A stretch of 64,000 bases of DNA from Fuerstiella sp041398845 (GCA_041398845.1 JAWKTZ010000010.1:124001-188000), one strand, 5' to 3'; counted from the first letter of the stretch, positions 49,642 to 59,691 are shown. Notes: generated from the sequence alone by a model not told the origin. A program made the numbers and translations.

Positions 49642-52600
49642 TCAGTGTCCGGCCTTCTCCAGTTGCAGATTCAGGCACAGGCCACGAATCTCATTGTTCA
49701 GCACGTCAAAGCTGGCCGGAGTACCTGCTTCGAGCGTGTTCTCGCCTTTGACCATCGATTCGTAGATCTTGGTTCGACCTTCGACATCGTCGCTTTTTAC
49801 CGTCAGCAGTTCCTGAAGAATGTAAGCCGCTCCGTACGCCTCCAGAGCCCAGACTTCCATTTCTCCGAAACGCTGACCTCCAAACCTCGCTTTACCGCCC
49901 AGCGGCTGCTGAGTAATCAGCGAGTACGGCCCGGTCGCTCGGGCGTGAACCTTGTCATCCACCAGATGATGCAGCTTCAACATGTAGATCTGCCCCACAG
50001 TGGTCTTCTGCTCCATTCGATCGCCGGTGCGGCCGTCTCTCAGGAACGTCTTCCCTTCCTCAGGCAATCCAGCTTCCCGCAGTGCCTCCCGGACTTCTTC
50101 TTCCGTGGCTCCGTCGAAGACCGGACAGATGGCTCGATATCCGATTGTGCCGGCGGCCCAGCCCAGATGAGTCTCCAGAATCTGACCCACATTCATACGG
50201 CTGGGAACTCCCAGCGGATTCAGAATGATGTCAATCGGAGTTCCATCTTCCAGGTACGGCATATCCTCAATGGGCAGGACCTTGGAAATCACGCCTTTGT
50301 TTCCATGGCGTCCGGCCATCTTGTCACCGACCGAAATGTGTCGTTTGGAGGCCACATAAACCTTGACCATCTGCAGCACGCCGCTGGGCAGTTCGTCACC
50401 ACGTTTCATGCTGTTCAGTCGATGGTCCTCTTCATCCACAATCAGTTCAACAACCGGCCATTCTTCTTTGATCAGCTTGCGAGCGGCTGTCTTCTTCTGA
50501 GCACTGCGAATGTCAAGTCCTTCGAAGTAGGCCAGAAAACCGCGAGCAAATTCGGCTACAGCTTTGGAGTCTTCCAGAGTGCCCATGTCGCGACCATCCG
50601 GATCGGTCAGCGCATCTCCCAGTTCCGTTTTCATCGATTTCGCAAACGCCCGGAATGCCGTGGCGATGCGAGCATCGCCTTCCTGTTCTGTTTTCTTCAG
50701 TTCATCTTCGAACTTCTTGCGTTCCAGTTCGGAGAGACTCATGCGCCGGGAAAACTTTTCCGTGTGAATCACGATGCCACCGACACCGGAAGGAACTTCC
50801 AGTGATTCGTTTTTCACGTCTTCGCCCGCCCGGCCGAAGATCGCGTGCAGCAGCTTTTCTTCAGGAGTCAGTTCCGACTTGGCCTTCGGTGAGACTTTGC
50901 CGACAAGAATGTCGCCCGGCAGCACTCGGGTCCCGATGCGGACGATTCCGTCATCGTCGAGATGATGCAGAGCTTTTTCACTCACGTTGGGGATGTCGCG
51001 AGTGAATTCTTCACGGCCGAGTTTTGTCTCGCGGATTTCCACATCGAACTCGTCCAGGTGGATCGACGTGTAGACGTCTTCCTTCACCAGTCGCTCTGAC
51101 AGAATAATGGCGTCTTCAAAGTTGTAGCCCGACCATGACATGAAGGCGACCAGTACATTTCGTCCCAGTGCCAGCGTGCCCTGCCTGGTGGCTGCACTGT
51201 CGCACAGCAACTGGCCTGCTTTCACCTTGTCGCCGATGGCAACAATCGGCTTCTGATTCAGGCAGGTGCGTTCGTTAAGTCGCACGAATTTTCTGAGCGG
51301 ATAGCGACGCCCGTCCACTTCGATGACGTTGGCATCGACGTAGGTTACGGTGCCCGATTTTTCAGCTCGCAGCAGCATGCCGGAATGCTGAGCAACGAAA
51401 TCTTCCATTCCCGTGCCCACAACGGGACGTTCCGTGATCAGCAACGGGACCGCCTGTCGCTGCATGTTGGAACCCATCAAAGCCCGGTTGGCGTCGTCGT
51501 GCTCAAGAAACGGAATCAATCCGGCCGATACGCCCACCATCTGGCAGGGAGCAACGTCTGTGAACTGGACCTTCTCTTTGGGAATCCAGACCACGTCACT
51601 TTTGTAGCGAGCCAGAACCAGGTCTTCCTGCAGTTTGCCATCCTTGATCGGAGTATCTGCAGGAGCCACATGGCCAAACGATTCCTCATCGGCCCGCAGC
51701 CAGACCACTTCATCTGTGACTTTCCCATCAGACACCTTACGATACGGAGTAATCAGGAAACCATAGTCATCAACCTTGGCAAAAATTCCAAGGCTGGAAA
51801 TCAACCCGATGTTGGTTCCTTCCGGTGTTTCAATCGGACAGATTCGACCGTAATGGGAAATATGCACGTCACGAACCTCAAAGCCCGCTCGTTTCCGGTT
51901 CAGACCACCCGGGCCCAGGGCACTCAGGCGACGTTCGTGAGTCAACATGGACAGCGGATTGGTCTGGTCCACGACCTGCGACAGCTCACTGCGACCGTAG
52001 AAGAAATCAATGGCGGCCGAGACGCTCTTGGGATTAATGAGCGTCCGAGGCGTCATGCTGTCGACTTCCTTCAGACTCATCCGTTCCTGTACGGTGCGAC
52101 GCAGCTTGAGAAAACCCTTACGGATTTCGTCCGCTGCGAGTTCGTCAATCGTGCGCAGTCGGCGATTGCCGAGATTGTCGATGTCGTCGATCTGTGCCGT
52201 GTCGTCTCCCATGCGCAGCCGCATCAGATAACGCACGGCGTTGACGAAGTCCTCGGGGCGCAGCGTCATTTCGTCATCCGGGATATCCTGATCAAACTTT
52301 CGATTGATGCGGAACCGACCGACACGTCCCAGTCGATACCGATTCAGGTCGAAGAATTTTTCGTTGAACAGATCGGTTGCCTTATCCAGGTTGGGCGGAT
52401 TGCCGGGACGCAGGCGTTGATAAATTCTGAGCAGTGCCTCTTCATGAGTTGAGGTCGTGTCTTCGGCCAGTGTCTTCAGGATGACGGGATCTTCGACATT
52501 CACCGTCAGTTCAACAGACTTCAGTCCAGAGCCTGCCAGTTCTTCTGCCATCAGGTCTGTGATCTGACAACCTGAGTCGCACAGGATTTCTCCGGCCCGT

Positions 52601-53364
52601 TCATGCTTCTCCGGAAATACGATGTCTTCAACGGCGTAGCGTCCCAGAAGTTTCTCGGGGTCCGTTTTGGCCGTGAGCTTGACCTCTTCCGTCTGGTGAT
52701 ACAGTCGGATCAGATTGGCATCACTGGAGTAGTCCGCTGACATCGCTCGCAGAAGTGTCATTGCTGAAAACTTGCCGCTCTGGTCAATCCGTACAGCGAC
52801 CGCATCTTTCTTGGTGACGATCAGTTCAATCCAGCTCCCGCGTTCCGGAATGATTCGACATGACTGAGTCTTGCGGTCACTGCTGGCTGTCTCCTCAGCC
52901 ATCACAAAGTCCACGCCAGGCGAACGATGCAACTGGCTGACGACCACGCGTTCGGCACCATTGATGATGAATTCTCCACCACCAATCATGATGGGGATAT
53001 CACCCAGATACACTTCTTCCTCAACAGGCTGTTCTTTGATCAGACGCAACCAGACACGAAACGGCATGCCGTATGTCAACCGCAACTGCCGACATTCAGC
53101 CGGCGTGTAGCGAGGCTTGCCCAGTTCGTACCGGACGTATTCCAGGCGGAACTGCCCATCGTAACTTTCGATGGGGAACACTTCGCGCAGAATTCCTTCC
53201 AGTCCCTGTTCCAGACGATCGCGAGACGTACGATCCAACTGCAGGAAGCGGGCGTACGATTCCGTCTGAATTCGGGTCAGATCGGTAATCTCGTAGTCCG
53301 CCTGGATTTTTCCGAAGTTTCGAACCGCATCCTTGTCGATGGTGCGAACAGAGGGTACTGGCAT
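49642..53364 (-). CDS. rpoB: RNA polymerase beta subunit
   Basis: Second large subunit; 1240 aa. The rifampicin-pocket region reads SELSQVVDQTNPLSMLTHER then RLSALGPGGLNRKRAGFEV, with the usual Asp, His and Ser kept, so no classical resistance change is seen. GRHGNKGVISK and PLGGKARFGGQRFGEMEVWA are canonical late motifs. It is preceded by a long 394-nt spacer after rplL. Confidence 0.97.
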   Translation of the reverse strand: MPVPSVRTIDKDAVRNFGKIQADYEITDLTRIQTESYARFLQLDRTSRDRLEQGLEGILREVFPIESYDGQFRLEYVRYELGKPRYTPAECRQLRLTYGMPFRVWLRLIKEQPVEEEVYLGDIPIMIGGGEFIINGAERVVVSQLHRSPGVDFVMAEETASSDRKTQSCRIIPERGSWIELIVTKKDAVAVRIDQSGKFSAMTLLRAMSADYSSDANLIRLYHQTEEVKLTAKTDPEKLLGRYAVEDIVFPEKHERAGEILCDSGCQITDLMAEELAGSGLKSVELTVNVEDPVILKTLAEDTTSTHEEALLRIYQRLRPGNPPNLDKATDLFNEKFFDLNRYRLGRVGRFRINRKFDQDIPDDEMTLRPEDFVNAVRYLMRLRMGDDTAQIDDIDNLGNRRLRTIDELAADEIRKGFLKLRRTVQERMSLKEVDSMTPRTLINPKSVSAAIDFFYGRSELSQVVDQTNPLSMLTHERRLSALGPGGLNRKRAGFEVRDVHISHYGRICPIETPEGTNIGLISSLGIFAKVDDYGFLITPYRKVSDGKVTDEVVWLRADEESFGHVAPADTPIKDGKLQEDLVLARYKSDVVWIPKEKVQFTDVAPCQMVGVSAGLIPFLEHDDANRALMGSNMQRQAVPLLITERPVVGTGMEDFVAQHSGMLLRAEKSGTVTYVDANVIEVDGRRYPLRKFVRLNERTCLNQKPIVAIGDKVKAGQLLCDSAATRQGTLALGRNVLVAFMSWSGYNFEDAIILSERLVKEDVYTSIHLDEFDVEIRETKLGREEFTRDIPNVSEKALHHLDDDGIVRIGTRVLPGDILVGKVSPKAKSELTPEEKLLHAIFGRAGEDVKNESLEVPSGVGGIVIHTEKFSRRMSLSELERKKFEDELKKTEQEGDARIATAFRAFAKSMKTELGDALTDPDGRDMGTLEDSKAVAEFARGFLAYFEGLDIRSAQKKTAARKLIKEEWPVVELIVDEEDHRLNSMKRGDELPSGVLQMVKVYVASKRHISVGDKMAGRHGNKGVISKVLPIEDMPYLEDGTPIDIILNPLGVPSRMNVGQILETHLGWAAGTIGYRAICPVFDGATEEEVREALREAGLPEEGKTFLRDGRTGDRMEQKTTVGQIYMLKLHHLVDDKVHARATGPYSLITQQPLGGKARFGGQRFGEMEVWALEAYGAAYILQELLTVKSDDVEGRTKIYESMVKGENTLEAGTPASFDVLNNEIRGLCLNLQLEKAGH

Positions 53365-53758
53365 TGGAGCATTTGCCTTCTAAAACTACGATACGAGACG
53401 AATCAGAAACAATCGCACGGCAGAAACATCAGCGCGCGGAAAAAGACACTTGCCTCGATGAGACAACTGTCTTGAAATCACCACGAATGAATGGCAGAGA
53501 AACTTTGATGATCCAACCAGCCGTCGACCAAAAAACGCAGACACAACTCTGCGCAATGGATAAGGGGCCAAAAATTCCTCGCGGAATGCTGAGGTGCAAG
53601 GGATTCGCCAATTCTGTTCGCGAGACAATATGCTTTCGCCAGTCGACGAAAGCCAGAGCTTACCAGACCACAGCAGGCTGTGCCACTTAACAAGAGTAGC
53701 TGAAGCAGCTTGCACCGCTTCAGCACTCAGAGCTTGTTTACAGATCTGTGAAACCGAA
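53365..53758 (-). promoter_or_regulatory. rplL-rpoB spacer with two hairpins
   Basis: 394 nt with no supported gene. Two perfect stems are seen: GCTGAAGC/GCTTCAGC (53699-53706 and 53717-53724), just after rplL, and GCTTTCG/CGAAAGC (53632-53638 and 53647-53653). The position matches the partial attenuator and RNase III site found between rplL and rpoB in E. coli, but neither stem is followed by a T-run, so the role is inferred from position only. Confidence 0.45.
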
Positions 53759-54172
53759 CTACTTGATCTCGCAGGTACCGCCAGCACCTTCGATTTCGGC
53801 CTTCAGTTTTTCAGCATCTTCCTTGGAGATGCCTTCCTTGACGGCCTTTGGTGCACCTTCGACCAGATCTTTGGCTTCTTTGAGGCCCAGGCCAGTGGCA
53901 GCTCGAACAATCTTGATCACCGGGATCTTGTTGCCACCATCGCCGGTGAGAACGACGTCGAATTCTGTCTTTTCGACTGCCGCTCCGGCACCTTCGTCGC
54001 CACCGCTCGGAGCAGCCATCATAACGGCTCCGCCACCGGCAGGTTCAATGTTGTGAACTTCCTTCAGGTAGTCCACGACCTTCTTGGCTTCCAGGAGGGT
54101 CAGGCCGACAATCCTGTCGCCCAACTCTTTCGTGGATGTATCAAATTCCGTTGCTTCAGCAGTCGACATCAA
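53759..54172 (-). CDS. rplL: Ribosomal protein L7/L12
   Basis: Stalk protein that recruits translation GTPases; 137 aa. An N-terminal dimer domain, an alanine/glycine-rich hinge (AAPSGGDEGAGAAVEKTEFD) and the C-terminal domain with NKIPVIKIVRAATGLGLKEA are all typical. It follows rplJ by 145 nt. Confidence 0.97.
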   Translation of the reverse strand: MMSTAEATEFDTSTKELGDRIVGLTLLEAKKVVDYLKEVHNIEPAGGGAVMMAAPSGGDEGAGAAVEKTEFDVVLTGDGGNKIPVIKIVRAATGLGLKEAKDLVEGAPKAVKEGISKEDAEKLKAEIEGAGGTCEIK

Positions 54173-54317
54173 TCGTCACCTTTCATTTCTGTAAAGAAGC
54201 TACTTTAGGAAGAGAAAACCTCTTCAACAGTTCTGTTGTTTATGACCCGTTCGGGCCGAAATCTGCGCCGCGTTTCACAATTCCGCCACGCACACTGAAT
54301 CAGGCTGAATTGCTGAT

Positions 54318-54833
54318 TTAGTCTTCTTCGCCCGAAATCTTCTTCAGACAGCCAGCCAATTGTCCACCGGGAGACTGCAGGGCACCTGCCAATTGACGTC
54401 CGGGAGCCAGCATCAGCCCGGCAAGCTGAGAAATCAGTTCGCCTCTTCCCGGACTCTTGCTCAAAGCCTCAACAGCTTTCGCATCCAGCCCCTGCCCTTC
54501 GACAGTGGCACCCTTAATCTTCAGCTCGGCGAACTGCTTCGCCCATTTCGTGATTTCCCGCGACAATGCGACCACGTCTTCGCCACCCCAAACCAGAGTG
54601 GACGGGCCTGACAGAACGTCATTCAAGCCCGACACGCCGATCCGGTCCAGAGCATTTCGGGCAATGGAGTTCTTGACTGTCAACGCCTGGATGCTGGAAT
54701 CCTGCAGGCCAATTCGCCATTTGTTGGCGGAGATCGCATCCAGCTTTGAGCAATCCACAACCAGCATGTCGCGAGTTTCGCCGATACGCGTCTGGATTTC
54801 CTCGATCAACATGTCTTTGACTTCACGGCTCAT
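54318..54833 (-). CDS. rplJ: Ribosomal protein L10
   Basis: Stalk base that holds L7/L12 dimers; 171 aa. MSREVKDMLIEEIQTRIGE and the VKNSIARNALDRIG segment fit the family, and the helical C-terminus GGQLAGCLKKISGEED ends it. It lies between rplA and rplL. Confidence 0.95.
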   Translation of the reverse strand: MSREVKDMLIEEIQTRIGETRDMLVVDCSKLDAISANKWRIGLQDSSIQALTVKNSIARNALDRIGVSGLNDVLSGPSTLVWGGEDVVALSREITKWAKQFAELKIKGATVEGQGLDAKAVEALSKSPGRGELISQLAGLMLAPGRQLAGALQSPGGQLAGCLKKISGEED

Positions 54834-54901
54834 TTGACAACCTCTTCAATTTTCGATGAAGCCCGGGATAACTTCCCTGACCCAAACGTGTATTCGCAAC
54901 T

Positions 54902-55606
54902 CTAAACAGCCACCGAAATCGACGGAGTCATCGTGGCTGAAACGCACAGGCCACGCAGATATATTCCCTTTGAAGACGACGGCTTCAGCCCACGCACGTA
55001 CTTCAAAAAGGCTTCAATATTTTCCTCAAGCTGTTGAGCCGTAAATGACATCCTGCCGACAATGCAATGCACGTTGCTGCCGGAATCCACCCGAAACTCG
55101 ACTTTTCCGGCTCGATATTCCCTGACTGCTGTTGCAATGTCCTGTGTCACGGTGCCTGCTCGCGGCGACGGCATCATTCCGCGAGGTCCCAGAACTCGTC
55201 CCAATGGCCCAACCACACCCATCATGTCCGGCGCTGCAATCGCCACATCGAAATCCAGCCAGCCATCTTTAATTCTGTCGGCGAGCTCTTTGCCACCAAC
55301 ATGATCTGCACCGGCCTTTTCAGCAATGGAGACATTGTCCCCCTGAGCAAACACAATGACGCGCTGAGTCTTCCCGATGCCGTGCGGCAGAACAATTGAT
55401 CCGCGGACCATCTGGTCGGCCTGCTTGGGATCCACACCCAGACGCAGTGCCACCTCCACCGCCTGATCAAAGGTGCATGCCTTGACTCCCTTGGGAAGCC
55501 CTTTTTCGAGTGACTGCAGGGCTTCGATCGCCGCAGTCAAATCAAGAACATCGTAGGCAGCAGCCTTTTTCACAAGTGCCTGCATTCGCTTGGAGCGACG
55601 AGCCAT
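54902..55606 (-). CDS. rplA: Ribosomal protein L1
   Basis: L1-stalk protein, often a repressor of its own operon; 234 aa. FDQAVEVALRLGVDPKQADQ, VRGSIVLPHGIGKTQRV and GPLGRVLGPRGMMPSPRAGT are canonical. The ATG at 55604-55606 follows AGGTGAAG; the extension to 55654 is rejected. Confidence 0.97.
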   Translation of the reverse strand: MARRSKRMQALVKKAAAYDVLDLTAAIEALQSLEKGLPKGVKACTFDQAVEVALRLGVDPKQADQMVRGSIVLPHGIGKTQRVIVFAQGDNVSIAEKAGADHVGGKELADRIKDGWLDFDVAIAAPDMMGVVGPLGRVLGPRGMMPSPRAGTVTQDIATAVREYRAGKVEFRVDSGSNVHCIVGRMSFTAQQLEENIEAFLKYVRGLKPSSSKGIYLRGLCVSATMTPSISVAV

Positions 55607-55736
55607 CTCTTCACCTGAATTCAACGTGTCAAACGACAACACTCGGGACAGCAAACAAACAGAAACATCTCTGTTTGTTTAAACAAACGGTCACTCGTCG
55701 CAGTAAACACCGCCAGACAAGCGGAGCAGACCAGGA

Positions 55737-56162
55737 TTAGTCCACCACCTCAAGACCCATACTGCGAGCCGTCCCGGCGATCACCTTGACGGCCTGACCG
55801 ACGGAACCGGCATTCATATCGGCGAATTTCATCTTCGCGATCTCTTCCAACTGACCATGAGTCACGGTGCCCACTTTATTACGAAGCGGGTTTCCTGACC
55901 CTTTGGCGATCCCGGCTGCCTTCTTCAGCAATACGGCCGCAGGCGGACTCTTCAGAACGAACTCAAAGGAACGATCGTTGTAAACACTGATGACGACAGG
56001 AACTGTCGTGCCCATCAGGTCTCGCGTTCTTTCATTGAACTGCTGAACGAATTGAGCAATGTTCACGCCGTGCGGACCCAGCGCGGTACCAACCGGAGGT
56101 GCCGGAGTTGCCTGACCGCCCGTGACCTGAACCTTAATCTCTTTTACGAGCTGCTTGCCCAT
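55737..56162 (-). CDS. rplK: Ribosomal protein L11
   Basis: GTPase-centre protein; 141 aa. KVQVTGGQATPAPPVGTALG, then GPHGVNIAQFVQQFNERT, and the proline-rich hinge are canonical. The ATG at 56160-56162 is used; the frame extends five codons to a TTG. Confidence 0.97.
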   Translation of the reverse strand: MGKQLVKEIKVQVTGGQATPAPPVGTALGPHGVNIAQFVQQFNERTRDLMGTTVPVVISVYNDRSFEFVLKSPPAAVLLKKAAGIAKGSGNPLRNKVGTVTHGQLEEIAKMKFADMNAGSVGQAVKVIAGTARSMGLEVVD

Positions 56163-56254
56163 AACCAGCGAATCCAAACTTCAAAACAAGGGGACACAAG
56201 TCCCGGAAACACGAAAGACGTCCCAACAACAGCCAGCCAACCAACAACCAATTT

Positions 56255-56821
56255 CTAGACGGACTCTACCTGCCAATGATCCAGCTCAACCGGAGTCGAT
56301 CGACCAAAAATCTCAATCAGCACGGAGACCTTTCCGTTATGCTCGTCAATTCCTTCAATTGTCCCTTCAAAGGCCTCAAAAGTGCCTTCCCGAATCTTAA
56401 CGACATCGCCCTGAGCGAATTCAATTTTGACCTTCGGAGCTGATTCTGCATCTTCTTCCGCCTTGCCCAGCATCCGATCGACTTCAAATTGCTCCATCGC
56501 CATCGGTTTGCCAGCGGCCCCTGCGAAATCTCCCACTCCGCTGGTATCGCGAACCAGATACCACGTCTCGTCGTTGAGGACCATGTTAATCATGATGTAG
56601 CCCGGAAACAGCTTTCGGTCCTGTTCCTTTGCTTTTCCGCTTCGGGTGTCAACCACCTTCTCGGACGGAATCATGATCTCGCCAAAGAATTCCTCCAGGT
56701 CCTCAAGTCGAATCTTTTTCAGTAACGCATCCCGAATGGTGCGTTCCCGGTTGGTCTGAACCTTCAGGACATACCAAAGCTTCTCTGAGGACGAACTGGA
56801 CTCCGACGATTCATCAGACAT
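56255..56821 (-). CDS. nusG: Transcription antitermination/elongation factor NusG
   Basis: Binds RNA polymerase and couples it to the ribosome or Rho; 188 aa. KLWYVLKVQTNRERTIRDAL starts the NGN domain, KLFPGYIMINMVLNDETWYL continues it, and the KOW domain has FAQGDVVKIREGTFEAFEGT. A short serine/glutamate-rich leader (SDESSESSSSSE) precedes it. The start is the ATG at 56819-56821. Confidence 0.96.
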   Translation of the reverse strand: MSDESSESSSSSEKLWYVLKVQTNRERTIRDALLKKIRLEDLEEFFGEIMIPSEKVVDTRSGKAKEQDRKLFPGYIMINMVLNDETWYLVRDTSGVGDFAGAAGKPMAMEQFEVDRMLGKAEEDAESAPKVKIEFAQGDVVKIREGTFEAFEGTIEGIDEHNGKVSVLIEIFGRSTPVELDHWQVESV

Positions 56822-56966
56822 TGATCCATTGCCACCACTAACAATACGGACGACAGGCACAAAAATGGAAGCCGCGTATCCTGACTTCCGAACTCCAGAA
56901 TTTCAACCGCTCGACCCATCTGAGTCACGGTTTTCAGACACTCAGACCACAACACCCCGCCGTCGG

Positions 56967-57398
56967 CTAGTATTCGATGAACTTAATCGCAGTGAATATC
57001 AGCTTCCAGAGAAAGTCCACACCCGCCAGATACACTCCCAAAAACAACATTGTAACGATTACTACAACGGTCGACTGCATGACCTGTCGTCGCCCAGGCC
57101 ACACAACCTTGTCAAGCTCTGACTCGACTGAAATCAGGAACTCAGCAAACCTCGGGAAATTCACAACCCGAAAGGAAATCCAACAGGTCAAAAGCCAGAT
57201 TCCCAGCGGGACTCCAATCTTCAATGGTTGCTTCTCACCACCCAACGGTCCGTTGGACAGACTGAAACAACCAAAGGCGAATACAACAGCCAACGCGATA
57301 AATGTGGCCTGCCGTACAAGCTTTCCCTGATTCGGCTTATACAAACTAAACCGGAACAGTTCAGCAAACATTGGAACCTCGGCACCCTTACTGGACAT
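56967..57398 (-). CDS. secE: Protein translocase subunit SecE
   Basis: Small essential partner of SecY; 143 aa with three membrane helices (about 32-51, 60-80 and 116-136). The SecE signature FLISVESELDKVVWPGRRQV lies before the last helix. Upstream in-frame starts at 57428 and 57470 exist, but the latter lies inside tRNA-Trp; the ATG at 57396-57398 has GAGAAG before it. Confidence 0.92.
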   Translation of the reverse strand: MSSKGAEVPMFAELFRFSLYKPNQGKLVRQATFIALAVVFAFGCFSLSNGPLGGEKQPLKIGVPLGIWLLTCWISFRVVNFPRFAEFLISVESELDKVVWPGRRQVMQSTVVVIVTMLFLGVYLAGVDFLWKLIFTAIKFIEY

Positions 57399-57443
57399 CC
57401 GTTCTTCTCGACAAAGTGATTGACTCATGCCATCCGGCAGAAA

Positions 57444-57516
<73 letters not shown>

Positions 57517-57593
57517 CCAGAATCCTTCGATAGTAACTATGCCCACCATGGCCTTAGCGACCGAATTCGTCTGCCGCTCGCAACACTCCACGT

Positions 57594-57746
57594 TTATTTC
57601 TTACGAGATTCTTTGTGAATCGTGTGTCGGCGCAGCTTCGGACAGTACTTCTTCAGCTCAAGTCGCTCGGTCCCCCGAGTCTCCTTGATCACCCGATAAT
57701 TTCGGAGTCCCGTCTCGGTACACTCCAGCCAAACGTATTCTCGCAC
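57594..57746 (-). CDS. rpmG: Ribosomal protein L33
   Basis: A 50-aa L33 between tuf and tRNA-Trp, the usual place. REYVWLECTETGLRNYRVIK and LELKKYCPKLRRHTIHKES are clear L33 sequence. The start is a GTG at 57744-57746 with AAGGGGA 8 nt upstream; no ATG is in frame. Of the two Cys pairs in zinc-binding L33, only one Cys of each remains (C9 and C35), so it probably binds no zinc. Confidence 0.92.
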   Translation of the reverse strand: MREYVWLECTETGLRNYRVIKETRGTERLELKKYCPKLRRHTIHKESRKK

Positions 57747-57787
57747 CTGAAATCCCCTTTTACCCGATTACTCACCGTCCATGCCGG

Positions 57788-57832
57788 AAAACAATAAACT
57801 GCCTGCTTACCAATGTGCGACAAGCAGGCAGT
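57788..57832 (-). terminator. Intrinsic terminator after tuf
   Basis: A perfect 11-bp stem (ACTGCCTGCTT at 57798-57808 and AAGCAGGCAGT at 57822-57832) is followed on the minus strand by TTTATTGTTTT. It ends the tRNA-tuf unit. Confidence 0.8.
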
Positions 57833-57900
57833 GGTTTCATCGAGGCGAATTCTGTCGCTGAGCCGGGGCCGAAACGGCTCAGTCAGCAACATCTGCCAGA

Positions 57901-59097
57901 TTATTCCAGAACCTTCGTGACAACTCCGGAACCGACAGTACGGCCACCCTCGCGAATGGCGAAGCGACTCCCTTCAACCAGAGCAATGGGCTTACCCATT
58001 GTCACTTCTACTTTGACATTGTCACCAGGCATGCACATCTCGGCACCACCCAGCAGGTTTGTGGTTCCCGTGACGTCCGTGGTTCGGAAGTAGAACTGAG
58101 GACGATAGCCTGAGAAGAATGGCGTATGACGGCCACCTTCCTCTTTGCTCAAGACGTAAACTTCCCCTTCAAACTTCGTGTGAGGTTTGATGGATCCCGG
58201 GGCTGCCAGAACCTGACCGCGCTGAACGTCTTCTTTCTTCAGTCCACGCAGCAGAATGCCAACATTGTCGCCCGCCTGGCCCTGATCGAGGACCTTCTGG
58301 AACATTTCGACACCGGTGCAGGTGGTCTCCTGAGTATCTCGCAGGCCGATGACGTGAACCTTTTCGCCAACTTTCACGACACCCTGCTCAATTCTTCCAG
58401 TCGCAACAGTACCACGACCTTCGATTGAGAACACGTCTTCGACCGCCATCAGGAACGGCTTGTCCGCATCGCGTTCCGGTTCCGGAATGTAGCTGTCCAG
58501 AGCTTCCATCAGTTCAGTGATGCAGGCACTGTATTTTTCGTCGCTCGGGTTATCCAAAGCGCCCTTGGCGTTGCCTTTGACCAGCGGGATGTCGTCACCG
58601 GGGAAGCCGTACTTGGTCAGCAATTCCCGAACTTCCAGTTCCACCAGCTCCAGCAGATCCTCGTCGTCAACCAGATCAACCTTGTTCATGAACACAACCA
58701 GTGCTGGCACGTCCACCTGGCGTGCCAGCAGAATGTGCTCTCGAGTCTGAGGCATCGGGCCGCTGTCAGCCGCGACGACCAGAATGGCACCGTCCATCTG
58801 AGCGGCACCGGTGATCATGTTCTTGATGAAGTCCGCGTGACCCGGACAGTCAATATGGGCGTAGTGGCGGTTTGGAGTCTCGTATTCCACGTGGCTCGCC
58901 GCGATCGTCACTGTCTTGGTTGCGTCACGCACTGTCCCGCCTTTGGCGATATCAGCGTAACTCTTCGCTTTTCCCAGCCCTTTAGCGGCCTGAACCGCCA
59001 GAATCGCAGCCGTTGTTGTGGTCTTACCATGGTCAATATGCCCAATGGTCCCCACGTTAACATGAGGCTTTGTACGCTCGAATGTACCCTTTGCCAT
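57901..59097 (-). CDS. tuf: Elongation factor Tu
   Basis: Delivers aminoacyl-tRNA to the ribosome; 398 aa. MAKGTFERTKPHVNVGTIGH, the G1 box GHIDHGKTTT, DCPGHADF and NKVDLV are present, and domain 3 has FYFRTTDVTG. The start is the ATG at 59095-59097; the frame runs 8 codons further. It is the last gene of the four-tRNA operon. Confidence 0.97.
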   Translation of the reverse strand: MAKGTFERTKPHVNVGTIGHIDHGKTTTTAAILAVQAAKGLGKAKSYADIAKGGTVRDATKTVTIAASHVEYETPNRHYAHIDCPGHADFIKNMITGAAQMDGAILVVAADSGPMPQTREHILLARQVDVPALVVFMNKVDLVDDEDLLELVELEVRELLTKYGFPGDDIPLVKGNAKGALDNPSDEKYSACITELMEALDSYIPEPERDADKPFLMAVEDVFSIEGRGTVATGRIEQGVVKVGEKVHVIGLRDTQETTCTGVEMFQKVLDQGQAGDNVGILLRGLKKEDVQRGQVLAAPGSIKPHTKFEGEVYVLSKEEGGRHTPFFSGYRPQFYFRTTDVTGTTNLLGGAEMCMPGDNVKVEVTMGKPIALVEGSRFAIREGGRTVGSGVVTKVLE

Positions 59098-59215
59098 CTC
59101 CAGACTCCACGTCAGTCGCAACAGACAAAACGATTGCTAACCGACAAAACGTTCAAAAAAACACAAAACAGTACCTTCACACAAGGTACCAACCTCACGC
59201 CAACATCCTGAACAG

Positions 59216-59288
59216 AGCTGCTGATGGGATTCGAACCCATGACCTCGTCCTTACCAAGGACGCACTCTACCGACTGAGCTACAGCAGC
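59216..59288 (-). tRNA. trnT: tRNA-Thr (GGT)
   Basis: 73 nt, acceptor GCTGCTG/CAGCAGC, anticodon loop TTGGTAA (GGT), T-loop GTTCGAAT. Directly upstream of tuf. No 3' CCA is encoded. Confidence 0.95.
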
Positions 59289-59312
59289 AACACTCGAATC
59301 GGAACCCGAGAG

Positions 59313-59383
59313 AGCGGGCGATGGGAATCGAACCCACGTGTCCAGCTTGGAAGGCTGGCGTTCTACCATTGAACTACGCCCGC
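59313..59383 (-). tRNA. trnG: tRNA-Gly (TCC)
   Basis: 71 nt, acceptor GCGGGCG/CGCCCGC, short D-arm, anticodon loop CTTCCAA (TCC), T-loop GTTCGATT. Second-last of the tRNA cluster. Confidence 0.95.
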
Positions 59384-59440
59384 GAACTCACAGTCCATAC
59401 CAGCCGACCAATCTTCCGAACGGACCAGTGACTGTGAGAG

Positions 59441-59523
59441 TGGGGGCAGCAGGATTCGAACCTGCGAAGGCGTAAGCCACCAGATTTACAGTCTGGCCCA
59501 TTTGGCCGCTCTGGAACACCCCC
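59441..59523 (-). tRNA. trnY: tRNA-Tyr (GTA)
   Basis: 83 nt with a long variable arm, as in bacterial tRNA-Tyr. Acceptor GGGGGTG/TGCCCCC with G-U pairs, anticodon loop CTGTAAA (GTA), discriminator A. Confidence 0.95.
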
Positions 59524-59590
59524 CTGATTTTTCGCAAACATGTGCAGGTCAGCGGATCCTGTATCACCTTTTCCTACAAATATTCAACGA

Positions 59591-59663
<73 letters not shown>

Positions 59664-59691
59664 GCAGACCGATCGCCGTGGCGAGCCGGGC

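Noticed and set aside
53386..53787. 133-codon frame between rpoB and rplL
   Set aside because: No family match, composition typical of chance; it would overlap rplL.
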